Positions 25,479 through 37,100 of a stretch of 64,000 nt of DNA are shown in pieces. Under the pieces are notes generated by a model. That model was not told where the DNA came from, searched no databases, and saw nothing but the letters and a program-made list of their open reading frames with translations. This DNA is from Pleodorina starrii (Eukaryota > Chlorophyta > Chlorophyceae > Chlamydomonadales > Volvocaceae): the NCBI GenBank assembly GCA_030267565.1, contig BRXU01000006.1, positions 4,576,001 to 4,640,000 of the forward strand, read 5' to 3'. How positions within the stretch are numbered: the first letter of the stretch is position 1; each line of letters opens with the position of its first letter. A program made the translations under genes and the position numbers.

Positions 25479-25742
25479 TCATTGCCGGGATACCCCGCGG
25501 TACAGGAGCATGACAACTTCATTTGCGTGCGCTCGTTGAATACGCAACACATCACCCACGCGGTGCAGAAACGGCCTCGCCATGCCGTCGTCAAAATACC
25601 ACCCATCCGACAGAGGGGCCATGTTCCTGGAATGGACATAGCCGACATAGTGGTTGCCACCAGCCCGGATTGTGACTGCCTCCAGCTCGGGCTGTACTGC
25701 GCGGAGCGATGGGATAATTGTGGACCTCCCGCTGTAATGCAA
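25479..25742 (-). pseudogene. Ubiquitin-specific-protease-like fragment, array copy 4
   Basis: Same frame and residues as copy 2; the 1-bp deletion of this unit lies outside the fragment. Confidence 0.5.
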
Positions 25743-26346
25743 ATAATATGCCAGCGCTCACGTTAAGTTGTCCGCCTGTCACCGTCGCCCTCCGTGTTTG
25801 GCAAATGGTTTTAGTATGCTCTGATATCAGATGATAAGCTAAAGAAAATCGTGCTCGCGAGAAGCCTGGCCGACGATGGCGGTCCCGACCCGGTGCCGCG
25901 CGAGCAGGAACTTTCCTTCAGGTATTCAATAGTTTAACTGAAGTAATCGGATAAGGCTGCGCAGTGGCTTATGTTGAGATTTAGAGTTTTGTTTCTTTTG
26001 AAGCATGGTGCCGTATTGCAATTGCAATCAGTGTCAAATGCAGACCATGATACGGCTGAAGTTGAGGCTGGATTTGCCGGCAAATTCCGGGATCTCCGCT
26101 CGGGTGTTGCCGGGCCTGTGGGAACAGCGCTGGAGCTGCCCTGCGCTGGAGCATGCGTGCCGTACTATTTTCAGAAATAGTACGACCTACAAGCGCACCG
26201 GTCCCTCACCAATTCGGGTATAGGGCAACAATGCCTCCTCCAGTTTGTTGCAGTCAAATAGAGACCCCACAGATAGCTGGTGGCCGGGAACATGCTTGAA
26301 ACACGCTGACCATCACACCGACAATTGCTCACTGTATCACATTCAC

Positions 26347-26607
26347 TCATTGCCGGGATACCCCGCGGTACAGGAGCATGACAACTTCATTTGCGTGCGC
26401 TCGTTGAATACGCAACACATCACCCACGCGGTGCAGAAACGGCCTCGCCATGCCGTCGTCAAAATACCACCCATCCGACAGAGGGGCCATGTTCCTGGAA
26501 TGGACATAGCCGACATAGTGGTTGCCACCAGCCCGGATTATCACTGCCTCCAGCGACATTAGGCAACCGTCGAGAATGATTGCACCCAGCTTAGGGCCAG
26601 CCTCCAA
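26347..26607 (-). pseudogene. Ubiquitin-specific-protease-like fragment, edge copy with longer N-terminal match
   Basis: The outermost copy has the same GGNHYVGYV, WYFDDG and VVMLLYRG elements, but a different upstream sequence: KLGAIILDG, then LEAVIIRAGG. This resembles the strand before the His box in family C19 (a Tyr-x-Leu-x-Ala-Val-Ile pattern). It may therefore be the original gene end from which the array was copied, the other units having acquired a different leader at the repeat junction. Upstream on the minus strand (26.6-27.3 kb) I could not find the Cys box or further exons. Confidence 0.5.
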
Positions 26608-28072
26608 TTGAAGACCTGCGTATTCAGCTGCAGCTGCGGGACTTGCCCCTTTCTGCTCGCCACTCCCTCAAAACGTACACTGATAGCGTCCTGCTGGTGT
26701 GGGGCATCCGTCCCCGGGGAACGGGCGATGCGGGGTTGCCCCATCGTGGGCGCAAACAGCAGCGGCGCCGGAGAGCGTCGCTCAGGCCTGAAGGGCCTTA
26801 TGGTCACTGTGCAGAGGGGCGCGGAATTGCTGTGTCCGTGCAATGCAGCCGGCATGCAGCCGGGGCTTCGATCTGCCCGGAGGTCTCCGCGCGGTCAAAC
26901 GCACGGGCCCGTGTGACAGACTGCTTGGCGACTGCTTGCTGAGGGACGTGGCGACTCGGGCGACCCGGATGCTGTGTCGTAGATCACGGTTGCAGGCGGC
27001 CAGCCCCCAACCTGTCGGCACGTGGAGAAAGCGTCCACACAAACCCCTAAGAATCCCGGGGAAACAAGTTAAAGCTGGATGCATGAGGTACGTGCTGGCA
27101 CGCCGCCGGCTTTGCCTGAGGAGCGGAACGGGGAGGGGGTCATCTGCGGGTGCTGCAGCGCCAACCAGCGAAAGGATTCGGGAAATGTCGGACTGGTGGC
27201 GCAGATGCTGGGCGGTGCGGCCTGAAAAGGCTGCGCGGCTGGCTGGGTGCCTGGACAGGCTAATGTCACGATTAGCGGGATGTGCCGGCGATTTCCTGTC
27301 TCCGCTGTGAACCGATTCACTGACTTTTCGCACGCTTGGGCGTAGAAGCCGACCGTGTCAGTGGCTCGTGGTGCTGCTTTTGGAGATACGGACAGCCGCA
27401 ACAGCTCGCCAGTCTTACTGATGGCGACGTACCGACGTGTGGGTGGGGCGCGTCGCCGGAAAGCGCTGCGGACAGCTGGAAAGCTATCTGAACCCTGCAG
27501 ATCGCCTCACTAAATTGCGGTCTCGTTGAGATAATTCCTTCCAGAGATGTTTATGGAGTCGACTGGGTATAGAGAATGCGTCTGCGGCGCGCATCTGGTG
27601 CTCCATTACCTTCCAGCAACGGTCCACAGTTGCAACCCATTGCGAGGAAGGACGCACAGCGCGTCAAGTGCCGGGCAAAATATGATTAAAAAGTAACTGC
27701 GCTCATGACCACCGGCATCGTAGTTCCTCCGCGAAAAGGAAGTCGCGCGTCCTCCCGCCTTCTGGTTTCGAAGCGCACCACCCTTGCGCTTTCCTTGCCC
27801 AAGTTCTGTGCAACGCTCAGAGGACAATTGAGGCGTCCGTTCATTATAGATATTCGAAATGAGGCACAACTTCCTGGCAGAAAAAACCCCACGTAAGCTG
27901 GTTTCAAGGCTGGAATGACCGTTGGCAATGCTGCATAACGATTAACGAAGCAGCTTGTAGGCATGTACTACGGCGCCAAACAATAGACTCTACACACAAT
28001 GAAGGCCACAGGTAGCCACGACACCATCATGATAATCTGCCTGTATAACACCGTTGGAAATCAACATAGCCA
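26553..28072. other. Region between array and transmembrane-protein gene
   Basis: No complete gene is recognisable. Frames at 26843-27310 (plus) and 26782-27333 (minus) are antisense to each other and have no known domain. The minus strand near 26.6-26.9 kb could hold further exons of a protease relic. The promoter of the plus-strand gene at 28145 occupies the right end. Confidence 0.4.
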
Positions 28073-28080
28073 TATATAAG
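28073..28080 (+). promoter_or_regulatory. TATA box of giant transmembrane-protein gene
   Basis: TATATAAG lies 65 bp upstream of the proposed ATG at 28145, in a locally AT-richer stretch. Confidence 0.6.
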
Positions 28081-28144
28081 CTCAGATGGAAGCAAGTAAG
28101 CGCTCTTGGTAGAGCTGTGATGGCCCACCAGGTCAAACCAGACC

Positions 28145-31100
28145 ATGACGAAACGACGACAGTCTATAAGGAGTTCCTTCCGAGCCATCATGCTGCGCTG
28201 CTTCTATTGGGCAGCGTGGCTTCAAATACTACTGTATAATTCAGTCCATGGCGCTCGGAGCGAACCCTCGAAAGTGCGGATTTCCGGGTCACAGCAATCG
28301 CAACGGAGCAGTGCCGTCGCCGACTACCGACAGGACGGCGAGGACACCAGCGGCGACTACTCGGCTTTTGATTATGACCGCGCCTCCCTGAAGGACTCAC
28401 TCGCACGTCGCGACCCTGGCGGCCGAACCGCGGGCCCAACCGCTGGCGATGGCCCCAGGCCCTCCGTCCAGCCTCCTGGACTCGATGCCGCTGACTACTC
28501 CGCGCGGCCCTGGCTTGACCGCGTCCCAGGCTCCGGCCTGTTTGCGGAGTCTGTGACGCATTACGGACCCCGCCAGAGTCTTCTGCCCGCCCGGCACGGT
28601 GCCGTCACCGACGGCGTCCCTGCCGCCGCAGGGGCCCGCGGCCCCGAAACCACTCCAAAGGGGCTCTCCGCAGTGGCTGCTGACGTGGACTCCGTACACC
28701 CCTCCCACGTGCATCGCGGTCACGCGATGCGCGCCAGACGGCGGGAGGCGTATCGGGAGGCGAGCGCGTGGGGGACGGCGGGGCCAGTGGTGATGGCGGC
28801 GGCGGAACGCGGCGGCGGCGCCGCCGCCGCCGCGGCATCGACGCACCGGCGGCAGCGGCGGCGCCGCCGCCGTCTGGGTGTCAACGACTATTCGTACTGC
28901 CTGACGGCGCCGTCGGGTCAGGAATGCTACCCCTGCCAGTCGGGCTACGACGACGACCCATGCCTGGTACGGCATCCAGTATCGTACCGGTACCGTCATT
29001 GTCGTACCGGTGCAGGGGCTGCAGGGGAAGTAAAGCTGGCCCGCTGGTGCCCTTACGCCGCCAGGTCGCCTGGGCCCGTCACGGCGCCTCCAGGGTTGTG
29101 AGGTTACGGGGGGGGGATCTGCGTGTGGGCCCCCTTGCTGACCCAAGCGGTTGGGTTTTGCCGGCGGCTGGGTTTGATCGGTGCCGTTTGGTCAGCGCCC
29201 AGGCAGCCACGGGGCCGCTGGCCACCGCCCGGCGCGGCTGTACACCGTGCTCCCACCCCCAATCGGTCCCTCCCTCCGCTGCGGTATTGTTCTCACTCCC
29301 CTCAAATGGCCCCCCTGGCTGGTTGCCGCAACCAGTACCAGTACCATGACCGCACTTCACTCTTCGGCCCCCCCCATCCTCATTCGCCACCCTCTTCGCC
29401 CACAGACCGACGATCTGTACTACCAGGACGACACGAAATGCTCCATGCCGTAAGTGTGCGACAGGACGAGGGGTCGTACGCACGGCAGCGTAGCGTGGCG
29501 CAGCGCAGCGCGGCGCTTGCTTTTGTAACGCAGGGCGGTGGGTTGCGAACGACTGGCTTTTCGATGTGTGTGTGTGTGTGTGTAACACCCGACTGGCTGG
29601 CTGGCTGGCTCCCAGCACCCACACGTGCACACGCCCACCTTCCCCCCTGGGCCTCCCCCGCTACCGCCCCGGCACCACCCCCGCGCCCCACCCTTCCGCC
29701 GCCCTCTCACCTAAAACCCTTAAACCCACAGCTACTACTTTTTCGGTAACGTCGACGACGAGAGCATCTGCGGCGATGAGGTCAGCGCGTGTGTGTGTGT
29801 GTGTGTGTGGAGGGGGGGGGGTTCGGGGGGTGGTGTGATTCCCGTCATTCATGGGCCGTCCCTCGCTACCGAGTAGTTGCAGCAACCACACCTCTAGGAA
29901 AACTGAAGCCAGTGCGTGTAAGGGTTGGATGGGTGGGCGGGCGGGTGGGTGGGTGGGCGGGTGGGTGGGTGGGCGGGTCGCCTGCCTGCCCATTCGGACT
30001 GTTCTCTACCCCGGCCCCCCGGCCCCCGCACTCCCCTGGGTCGCCCCTCTGTTGCAGCGCTGCGATTACCACCCCACCCACCCACCCCCTCCCCCCCTGT
30101 GGTTTTCCACCCGCGCCTTCCTCCCCCCCAGGTGCGGCCCAGCAATGTGGGTCAGATGAGTCTGGAGAGCAGCATCAGCTCCGGAGGGGGCAGTGTGGTG
30201 TATCCGGTGGGGGAGATGCTGGTGTTCATGCAGGTGAGGGGGAGGGAGGGGGAGGGGGGAAGAGGAGGGGATCAAGTAGTAGGAGGGGGGTGAGGTACTC
30301 GGTCCAACAGCAGGTCTTGAGGGGGGGAGGGAGGGGAGGAAATGGCGACACCAGCGCTCTGCTGCACAGCACGTGACAGATGATGCCGGTGTCCCCGCCC
30401 CCTGCCTCCCCCACCCCCACCCAACACCATCACAGTCGCCTCAGTTCTTCCCTTTGGTTCATATTCTTTTTATCCCGCCACAACCATTAACCCATGGGTC
30501 ACCCGCCCGCCTCTTGCCCCTCTCCAACCCAACGCTTCCTTCGCTGCTGTCCGTATTCGTAATCCTTATCCTGCCCCACTTGATTCCTCCCCGTCTTTTC
30601 ACTGCCAGATCAGCGGTCTGTTGACCGTTACCGTTATGCTCAACTGCCCCTGGTTGGCGGTTGTGGATCCGGGGCGGCGCGGCGCGGCGCTGATGATGTC
30701 GCTGCGCCACTCCAACGGAACCACCTGGACCCGCTGGGTGAACTCAACAGACACGGGTGAGGAACTGAGGATGCGCGTATCGGGATGTGCTGTGTGAGAA
30801 AGTGTGCGGATGTGCTGTGTGAGGATGTGTGTATGGAGAGGTGGCAGGGTGTGTGTGTCGATGTGGATATAAGGGGTATGGCGAATGTATGTACCGTATT
30901 GTTCCCCGCTCTGCTTGAATCAACTGTCTCCATCATCCCCCTTCCAGCCAGCCGTTACCCCACCTTGCCACCTGGTTGAAGTGCTCCAACTAACCGCCCC
31001 CCGCCCGCCCGCCCGGCGCCACACACCGACACGCCCACCATCGCCCCCCAAACCCTCCCTCCTCCGGCCCGGCCCGGCCCGCCCCCCCCCCCCTCCCTCC

Positions 31101-34100
31101 AGGTTCCACCTTTGTGAGCTGCGCCTCCTTTTCCGTACAGGTCAAGCAGCTGGATCCGCAGCTTCCGGGGGACAACGGCTGCGACCCGCTGTCGTACATT
31201 GCAACCGTGGCGTTCCTCACGGAGACCTATCAGGTGGCTGGGAGGGGGGGGGCTGTGCAGGAGCTGGCGGGAAGTTGCGGGGAAGATGGCGGCAGGGAAG
31301 GAGGGTTTGCGGCAGGGAGGGGCGGTTTGAGGAGGGGGGTTTGCGGCAATCAGGGGGAATAGGGAAGGTTTGCGGCGGGGATGGAGAGTGGCCGTTACGT
31401 CACACAGAGAGAGACAGGAATGGAGAAGTGAGCGCCTTCCTCCCTTCTCCATTCTTCCCTCGCGCTGCAGGCCGACCCGGCGGATGGTGACACGCCCGCC
31501 ACCTGCAGCATCAACGACGCGGCCACGACCGGCACCGGGGTGGGTCACCGACCCGTGGGTCACATGGGTCGAGTCAAGACCCGTGGGTCGGTCCGTGCAC
31601 TGCCACTGCGATTTCCCGCTGTCGCTGTCGCTGCAACCGCAACGATGACTGGCACCAGCGTTGCCACACCGGGTTTCACCCGCTGGCTTGATGCGCGCTT
31701 GTGGCGGTGACAAACACCGACGTCACCGCCCTCTTCATCTTCACCCCAGACACCCCCATTCCGCCTGCCGGCACTCATTGCCGCCGCCGCCGCTGATGCC
31801 TCCGTCTCTTCCTCCTCCGCCTCCGCCGCCTTTTCCGTCTCAGGTGATGTACAGCCAGGTATACACGCCCATCCAGTTCCGGCCGCCGTCGCCGCCACCC
31901 TTCCCGCCACCCTTCCCGCCGCCGCCGCCCTTCCCGCCGCGGCCCTTCATGCCCGACTCGCCGCTTGAGCCTCAAGCGCCGCCGGACAGGCCGCCGGCGG
32001 TGCCGGCGGCGCCGCCGCCGAGCCCCGATCCGCCGGTGCCGGCGCCGCCGCCGTCACCTGCGCCGCCGCCGCCGCCGAGCCCGCCCAGCCCGCCGCCGCC
32101 GGAGCCGCCGCCACCGAAGCCGCCTCCTGCCCTGCCTCTCCCACCGTCACCACCGTCGCCGCCATCGCCGCCGTCGCCGCCGCCGCTGCCACCGCCGCTG
32201 CCGCCGTCCTTACCGCTGCCGCCGTCACCGCTGCCGCCCAGGGCCCCGTCGCCGCCGCCGTCACCACGGCCGCCGTCGCCGCCCCTGCCGCCGCCGCCCC
32301 TGCCGCCGTCGCCGCTGCCGCCGAGCCCGCCCTCCCCATGGCCACCGCCGCCGTCGCCGCCGCCGTCACCCTCTCCGCCGCCAAAGCCGCCGTCGCCGCC
32401 TCCGTCACCCCGGCCGCCGTGGCCGCCGCCAGGGCCTCCACCGAGCCCGCAGCCGCCGTCGCCGTCGCCGCCGATGGTGCCGCTGGCGCCGAGTCCCTTT
32501 CCGCCCTTGGTGCCGATGCCGCCGTCACCGCCGCCGCCGGCGTACCCGCCGCTCGCCCCTCCGCCGCTGCCGCCCAGCCCACAGCCGCCGAGCCCGCCGC
32601 CGTCACCGCAACCGCCGTCACCGCCGTTGCCACCGTCGCCCGCACCCCCCTAGTGAGTGTTGGGGTGTGTATGTGTGTGTATGTGTATGCTTGTTACAGC
32701 GGGCTCCACACACCTAAACGAGTAGAGCCAACTTGCCGAGGTTCTCTTTTTTATACCCGTCTCGTCCCGCAAATGCCGCAATGGTGCCACCCTCGCAGTC
32801 CGCCGCCGCCGTCGCCGCCACTGCCGCCGAGCCCGGACCCGCCGTCTCCGTCGCCGCCGCTGCCGCCATCTCCGGACCCGCCGTCGCCGCTGCCGCCGTC
32901 GCCACCACCGCCGCCTCCGTCACCGCCGTTGCCGCCGTCTCCGGACCCGCCGTCTCCGATGCCGCCGTCGCCGCCGCGGCCGCCTTCACCCGACCCGCCA
33001 TCCCCACGGCCGCCCTCGCCGCCGCCGTCGCCGCCCAGACCGCCGCCACCCAGCCCACCCAGTCCGCTACCGCCCAGGCCGCCGTCACCGCCGCCGCCGC
33101 TGCCGCCGTCGCCCCTGCCACCGAGCCCGCCGCTGCCGCCATCACCGCCAAGCCCCTTTCCACCGTTACCGCCAAGCCCCTTGCCGCCGTCGCCGCCCCC
33201 GCCCAGCCCGCCCAGGCCGCCGTCGCCTGCACCGCCGCCATCACCGTCGCCGCCGAGTCCAAACCCGCCGTCGCCGCCGCCGCCTGGTCCACCCCCGCCG
33301 CCGTTGCCGCCGGCTCCGCCGCCACAGCCGTCACCCCCCTTCCCGCCTCGCAAGCCCCGTCGGCCCAACCTGCCGCCGCGGCCACCGCCGCCCCCTCGGC
33401 TGCAGTAAGTGACCCATGGGTCGTTACCGGTATGGGCCACCTCCAATGCGCTGGATCCATGGAGCCCTTGCGGCGTGCATGACCCATGGGTCGCCGTCGG
33501 TATGCATAACCCATGGTCACGCTTGACCCATGGGTCACTCATTCCCACTTGTCATACACGGTATGATTCGAGCGATCCGCACGCTGGACCCACGGGTCGC
33601 TTGGTTGCAGGCACCTCCCTTCCCGAGATCCCGATCCCTCCCTCTTCCTTTCATCACTGACCGCTGCCGCCCCTGCCTGTGCACCCCCTCGTTCATGCCT
33701 CTGCCCTTCTCCCCCCCAAGGTACCCCGACCCGCCGTCGCCGCCGCCGGGCCCGCCCAGCCCCCCCAGCCCGCCGCCGGTCCCGCCATCGCCGCCGCCAC
33801 GCGCGCCGTACATGCCACGTGAGAAGGACTGTACGGCTGTACAGCTGCTGCTTATACTGTAGAGCGTTGCGGCGGTTACGACGACACTTGGTTCCGGTTG
33901 GGGCGCGTCAAAAACTCTCCCAACTGTCAGCAGCATCTGCAAGTCCGGGTGCCACTACAGCACCGACATCACAATTCGTTCCGGTGGAAAGGGTCAAACA
34001 GTACTGTGTCTTTCTTTCCAGCCGCCGGGCCTTCTTTTTGCTTCTCTGACCTCATGGGGCCGGCTGGCAGGCAGTTGTTGTGGTCCGGGACTGGAGCGTC

Positions 34101-37100
34101 ATTCACGTGTATGTCGTGAAAGATTGCCGTGCAACAGGTCGTACAAATCGGGATATTTGGTTGCCACGCAGGACGCCCGTGGCCGCCGCCGCGGCCTCCG
34201 CGGCCGCCGCCGCGGCCACCCAGGTCGCCGGGAGACTCGTCCGATGCGCCGCCGCCGCCACCTCCGCCGCCGCCGCCGCCGCCGAACGCGCCGCCGGGCC
34301 GTCCCGCGCTTCCGCCGGCGCCGCCAGCCCCGCCGCCGGCGCCGCCGAGCCCGCCGGCGCCGCCGGCGAGCCCGCCGACACCCCCGGCGCCGCCGGCACC
34401 GCCGCCGGCACCGCCCATTCCCCCGCCATCGCCGCCGTCGCCGCGGCCGCCGCCGCAGCCGCCTCACGCCCCGCCGCCGGTGCCATCACCGCCGCCGCCG
34501 GCGGGCTGCCTGCGCGTCGCCGCGCGCAGCGGCAAGATGTACGGCGATGGCGGGCTGGCGGATTACGGCAATCTGACGCTGGGCCGGTACGATTCCCGTA
34601 CGATTCGGTTGGACATCTCGCTCCAAACCCGCTTCTTCGCCGCCGGCAGTAGCGCCGTCAGCCTCGATGTTCTGCTACAGCCCGCCGGTACGGCAACGCC
34701 ATCGGGCTGTCCCGCCCCGTCGGACCTGGGCCTGCCCGGCGACGGCGGTCTCCGCACGGGCGTGGCAGACTGTACGAATCGTACGACACAGATTCTGGTC
34801 GATGTTTCGACGCTGATGCCGTGCTATGCGAGCGCCGGCACCGTGACAGGTGGGGCGTTCAGCGTTATTTCCCTCGCAGGCGCATTTTCGTTTTGCCCGA
34901 CCCGACCCGACCCGACCCGACCCGACCCGACCCGACCCGACCCGACCCGACCCGACCCGACCCGACCCGACCCGACCCGACCCGACCCGGGGACCCCGCC
35001 CCGGGGACCCCGCCCCGCAGATAGTTTCATTCTGTGGCTCGCAGTGGACACCGGGCTGATGGTGGGTGGTGATCCTAACCGTATGCCGTATGCCGTACAC
35101 AGCGCAATAGGCCGCAGCGCCGCAGCGCCGCGTTGTCGTTTGTGGAAACCCGCGGGGCGACGGATGTGGGGACGTGGGGACGTAAGGGGGAGAGAAGGGC
35201 CCGGTCTGGAATTCCCGCGCACCGTTTCCGTTTGGATTTCGCCGACAGAAGCAAATGCCTGAGCCGGCTCTCTCTCACGCCGACAGCCACCTGACAGCCG
35301 CAACCCGCTGCAGCGCTCCTCATTGCTGGCTAGTGCTGCAACCCGTTCCGCTCAACTCGCCATCCCCAACCACGGTGCCATCCGTGTTCCGGCTAGCCAC
35401 GCACTCTCCGGCACGCTGCCACGCCCCCCACATCACCCCGCGCCGCCCCGCCCACAGGCCTGCGCTGAGTCACCCGACGTCGCGACGGCCTGGGGCGGCA
35501 CCTCCGTCAGCAAGTTGTCGTACGCCGGCTGCTCGTACGTGCCGTTCACGCTGACGTGCGACAGCTCCTGCCTACTGCCGCCGCCGCCGTCGCCGCCACC
35601 GGCGCCGCCGTCACCGCCGATGCCACCGCCGGCGCCGCCGGTGCCGGCGCCGCCGGCGCAGACACCTCCCCCGCCGGTGCCGCTGCCGCCGGCGCCACCG
35701 TCGCCACTATCACCGCCGCCGGCGCCGCCGCCATCGCCGCCGGTATGGCCTCCACCGGCGACGCCGCCGCCGGCACCGCCGTTGACGCCACCACCGTCAC
35801 CACCGGCGCCACCGATGCCGCCGCCATCGCCACCATTGCCCCCGGCGCCACCGCTATCGCCGCCTGTACCGCCGGCACCGTCGCCGCTGCCACCATCGCC
35901 ACCGGCGCCGCCAGCACCGCCGGTGCCGCCGCCGCCGTCACCACCGGCGCCACCGATGCCGCCGACGGCGCTGTTGCCATCGCCGCCGGCGCCGTCACCG
36001 CAATCGTTGCTGGCACCGCCGCCATCGCCACCGGTGCCGCCGCCGGGCTTGCCGAGCAGTGCAACTGTCCCGCCGTTGCCTCCGAGCCCGGGCCCCGCTC
36101 CTAAGGAGCCGCCAAGTCCACCTGCCCCGTCGCCCAGCCCGCCTCTTCCCCCTAACCCACCCAGCCCCGGCCCCAGCCCGCCTCTTCCCCCTAACCCACC
36201 TAGCCCTGGCCCTACCCCTCTCCTTCCGCCTTCACCACCCAGTCCCAGCCCCAGCCCGCCTCTTTTGCCTCCTTCGCCCCCCAGCCCCGGCCCCAGCCCG
36301 CCTCTTCCTCCTACCCCACCCAGCCCCGGCCCCAGCCCGCCTCTTCCTCCTACCCCACCCAGCCCCGGCCCCAGCCCACCTCTTCCTCCTACCCCACCCA
36401 GCCCCGGCCCCAGCCCGCCTCTTCCTCCTTCCCCACCCATCCCCGGCCCCAGCCCTCCTCTTCCGCCTCCTTCGCCGCCCAGCCCCGGCCCCAGCCCGCC
36501 TCTTCCTCCTTCCCCACCCAGCCCCGGACCCAGCCCGCCTCTTCCGCCTCCTCCGCCACCCAGCCCCGGCCCCAGCCCGCCTCTTCCTCCAACCCCACCC
36601 AGCCCCGGCCCCAGCCCTCCTCTTCCTCCCACCCCACCTAGCCCCGGCCCCAGCCCGCCACTTCCGCCTACCCCACCCAGCCCCCGCCCCAGCCCCCCGC
36701 GTCCTCCTTCCCCACCCATCCCCGGCCCCAGCCCGCCTCTTCCATCTAACCCACCCAGCCCCCGCCCCAGCCCGCCACTTCCATCTAACCCACCCAACCC
36801 CCGCCCCAGCCCGCCTCTTCCTCCTACCCCACCCAGCCCCGGCCCCAGCCCGCCTCTTCCTCCTACCCCACCCAGCCCCGGCCCCAGCCCTCCTCTTCCT
36901 CCCACCCCACCCAGCCCTGGCCCCAGCCCTCCTCTTCCTCCTACCCCATCCTTTCCTCACCAGCAGCAACAGCCGCCCTTCCCGCCGCCACCGAGTGCTA
37001 ATGCCCCCGCACTCCCTTCCCTCCTCTTCACTCCCACAATACCGGCACGTCCACCCACGAAACCGCGCCCGCCATCAACACCGACAGCGCCGCCGTCGCC

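Larger units (their letters stand above)
22215..26552. repeat. 868-bp tandem array, five copies
   Basis: Five head-to-tail copies begin near 22223, 23091, 23959, 24827 and 25694. The spacing is 868 bp except the fourth copy, which is 867 bp because of a 1-bp deletion in a T run near 25122. Copies 2 and 3 share a base (AAAGCAG near 23433 and 24301) that differs from copies 1, 4 and 5. The first ~150 bp of copy 1 has several substitutions not seen in the others, and copy 5 diverges abruptly after about 26540. This is the pattern of a locally homogenised satellite with older edges. Each unit carries one ubiquitin-protease-like fragment on the minus strand. Confidence 0.97.

Noticed and set aside
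22215..26552. CRISPR-like or rDNA-like array
   Set aside because: The unit is 868 bp with no spacer structure and no rRNA sequence; the organism is eukaryotic.
31947..32645. Ala/Val-rich minus-strand frames opposite the polyproline exons
   Set aside because: They are the expected antisense reading of CCG/CCA-rich coding DNA.
34896..34988. Telomere-like repeat (CCCGA)n
   Set aside because: Chlamydomonas-type telomere units are TTTTAGGG; CCCGA is a simple pentamer inside an intron.
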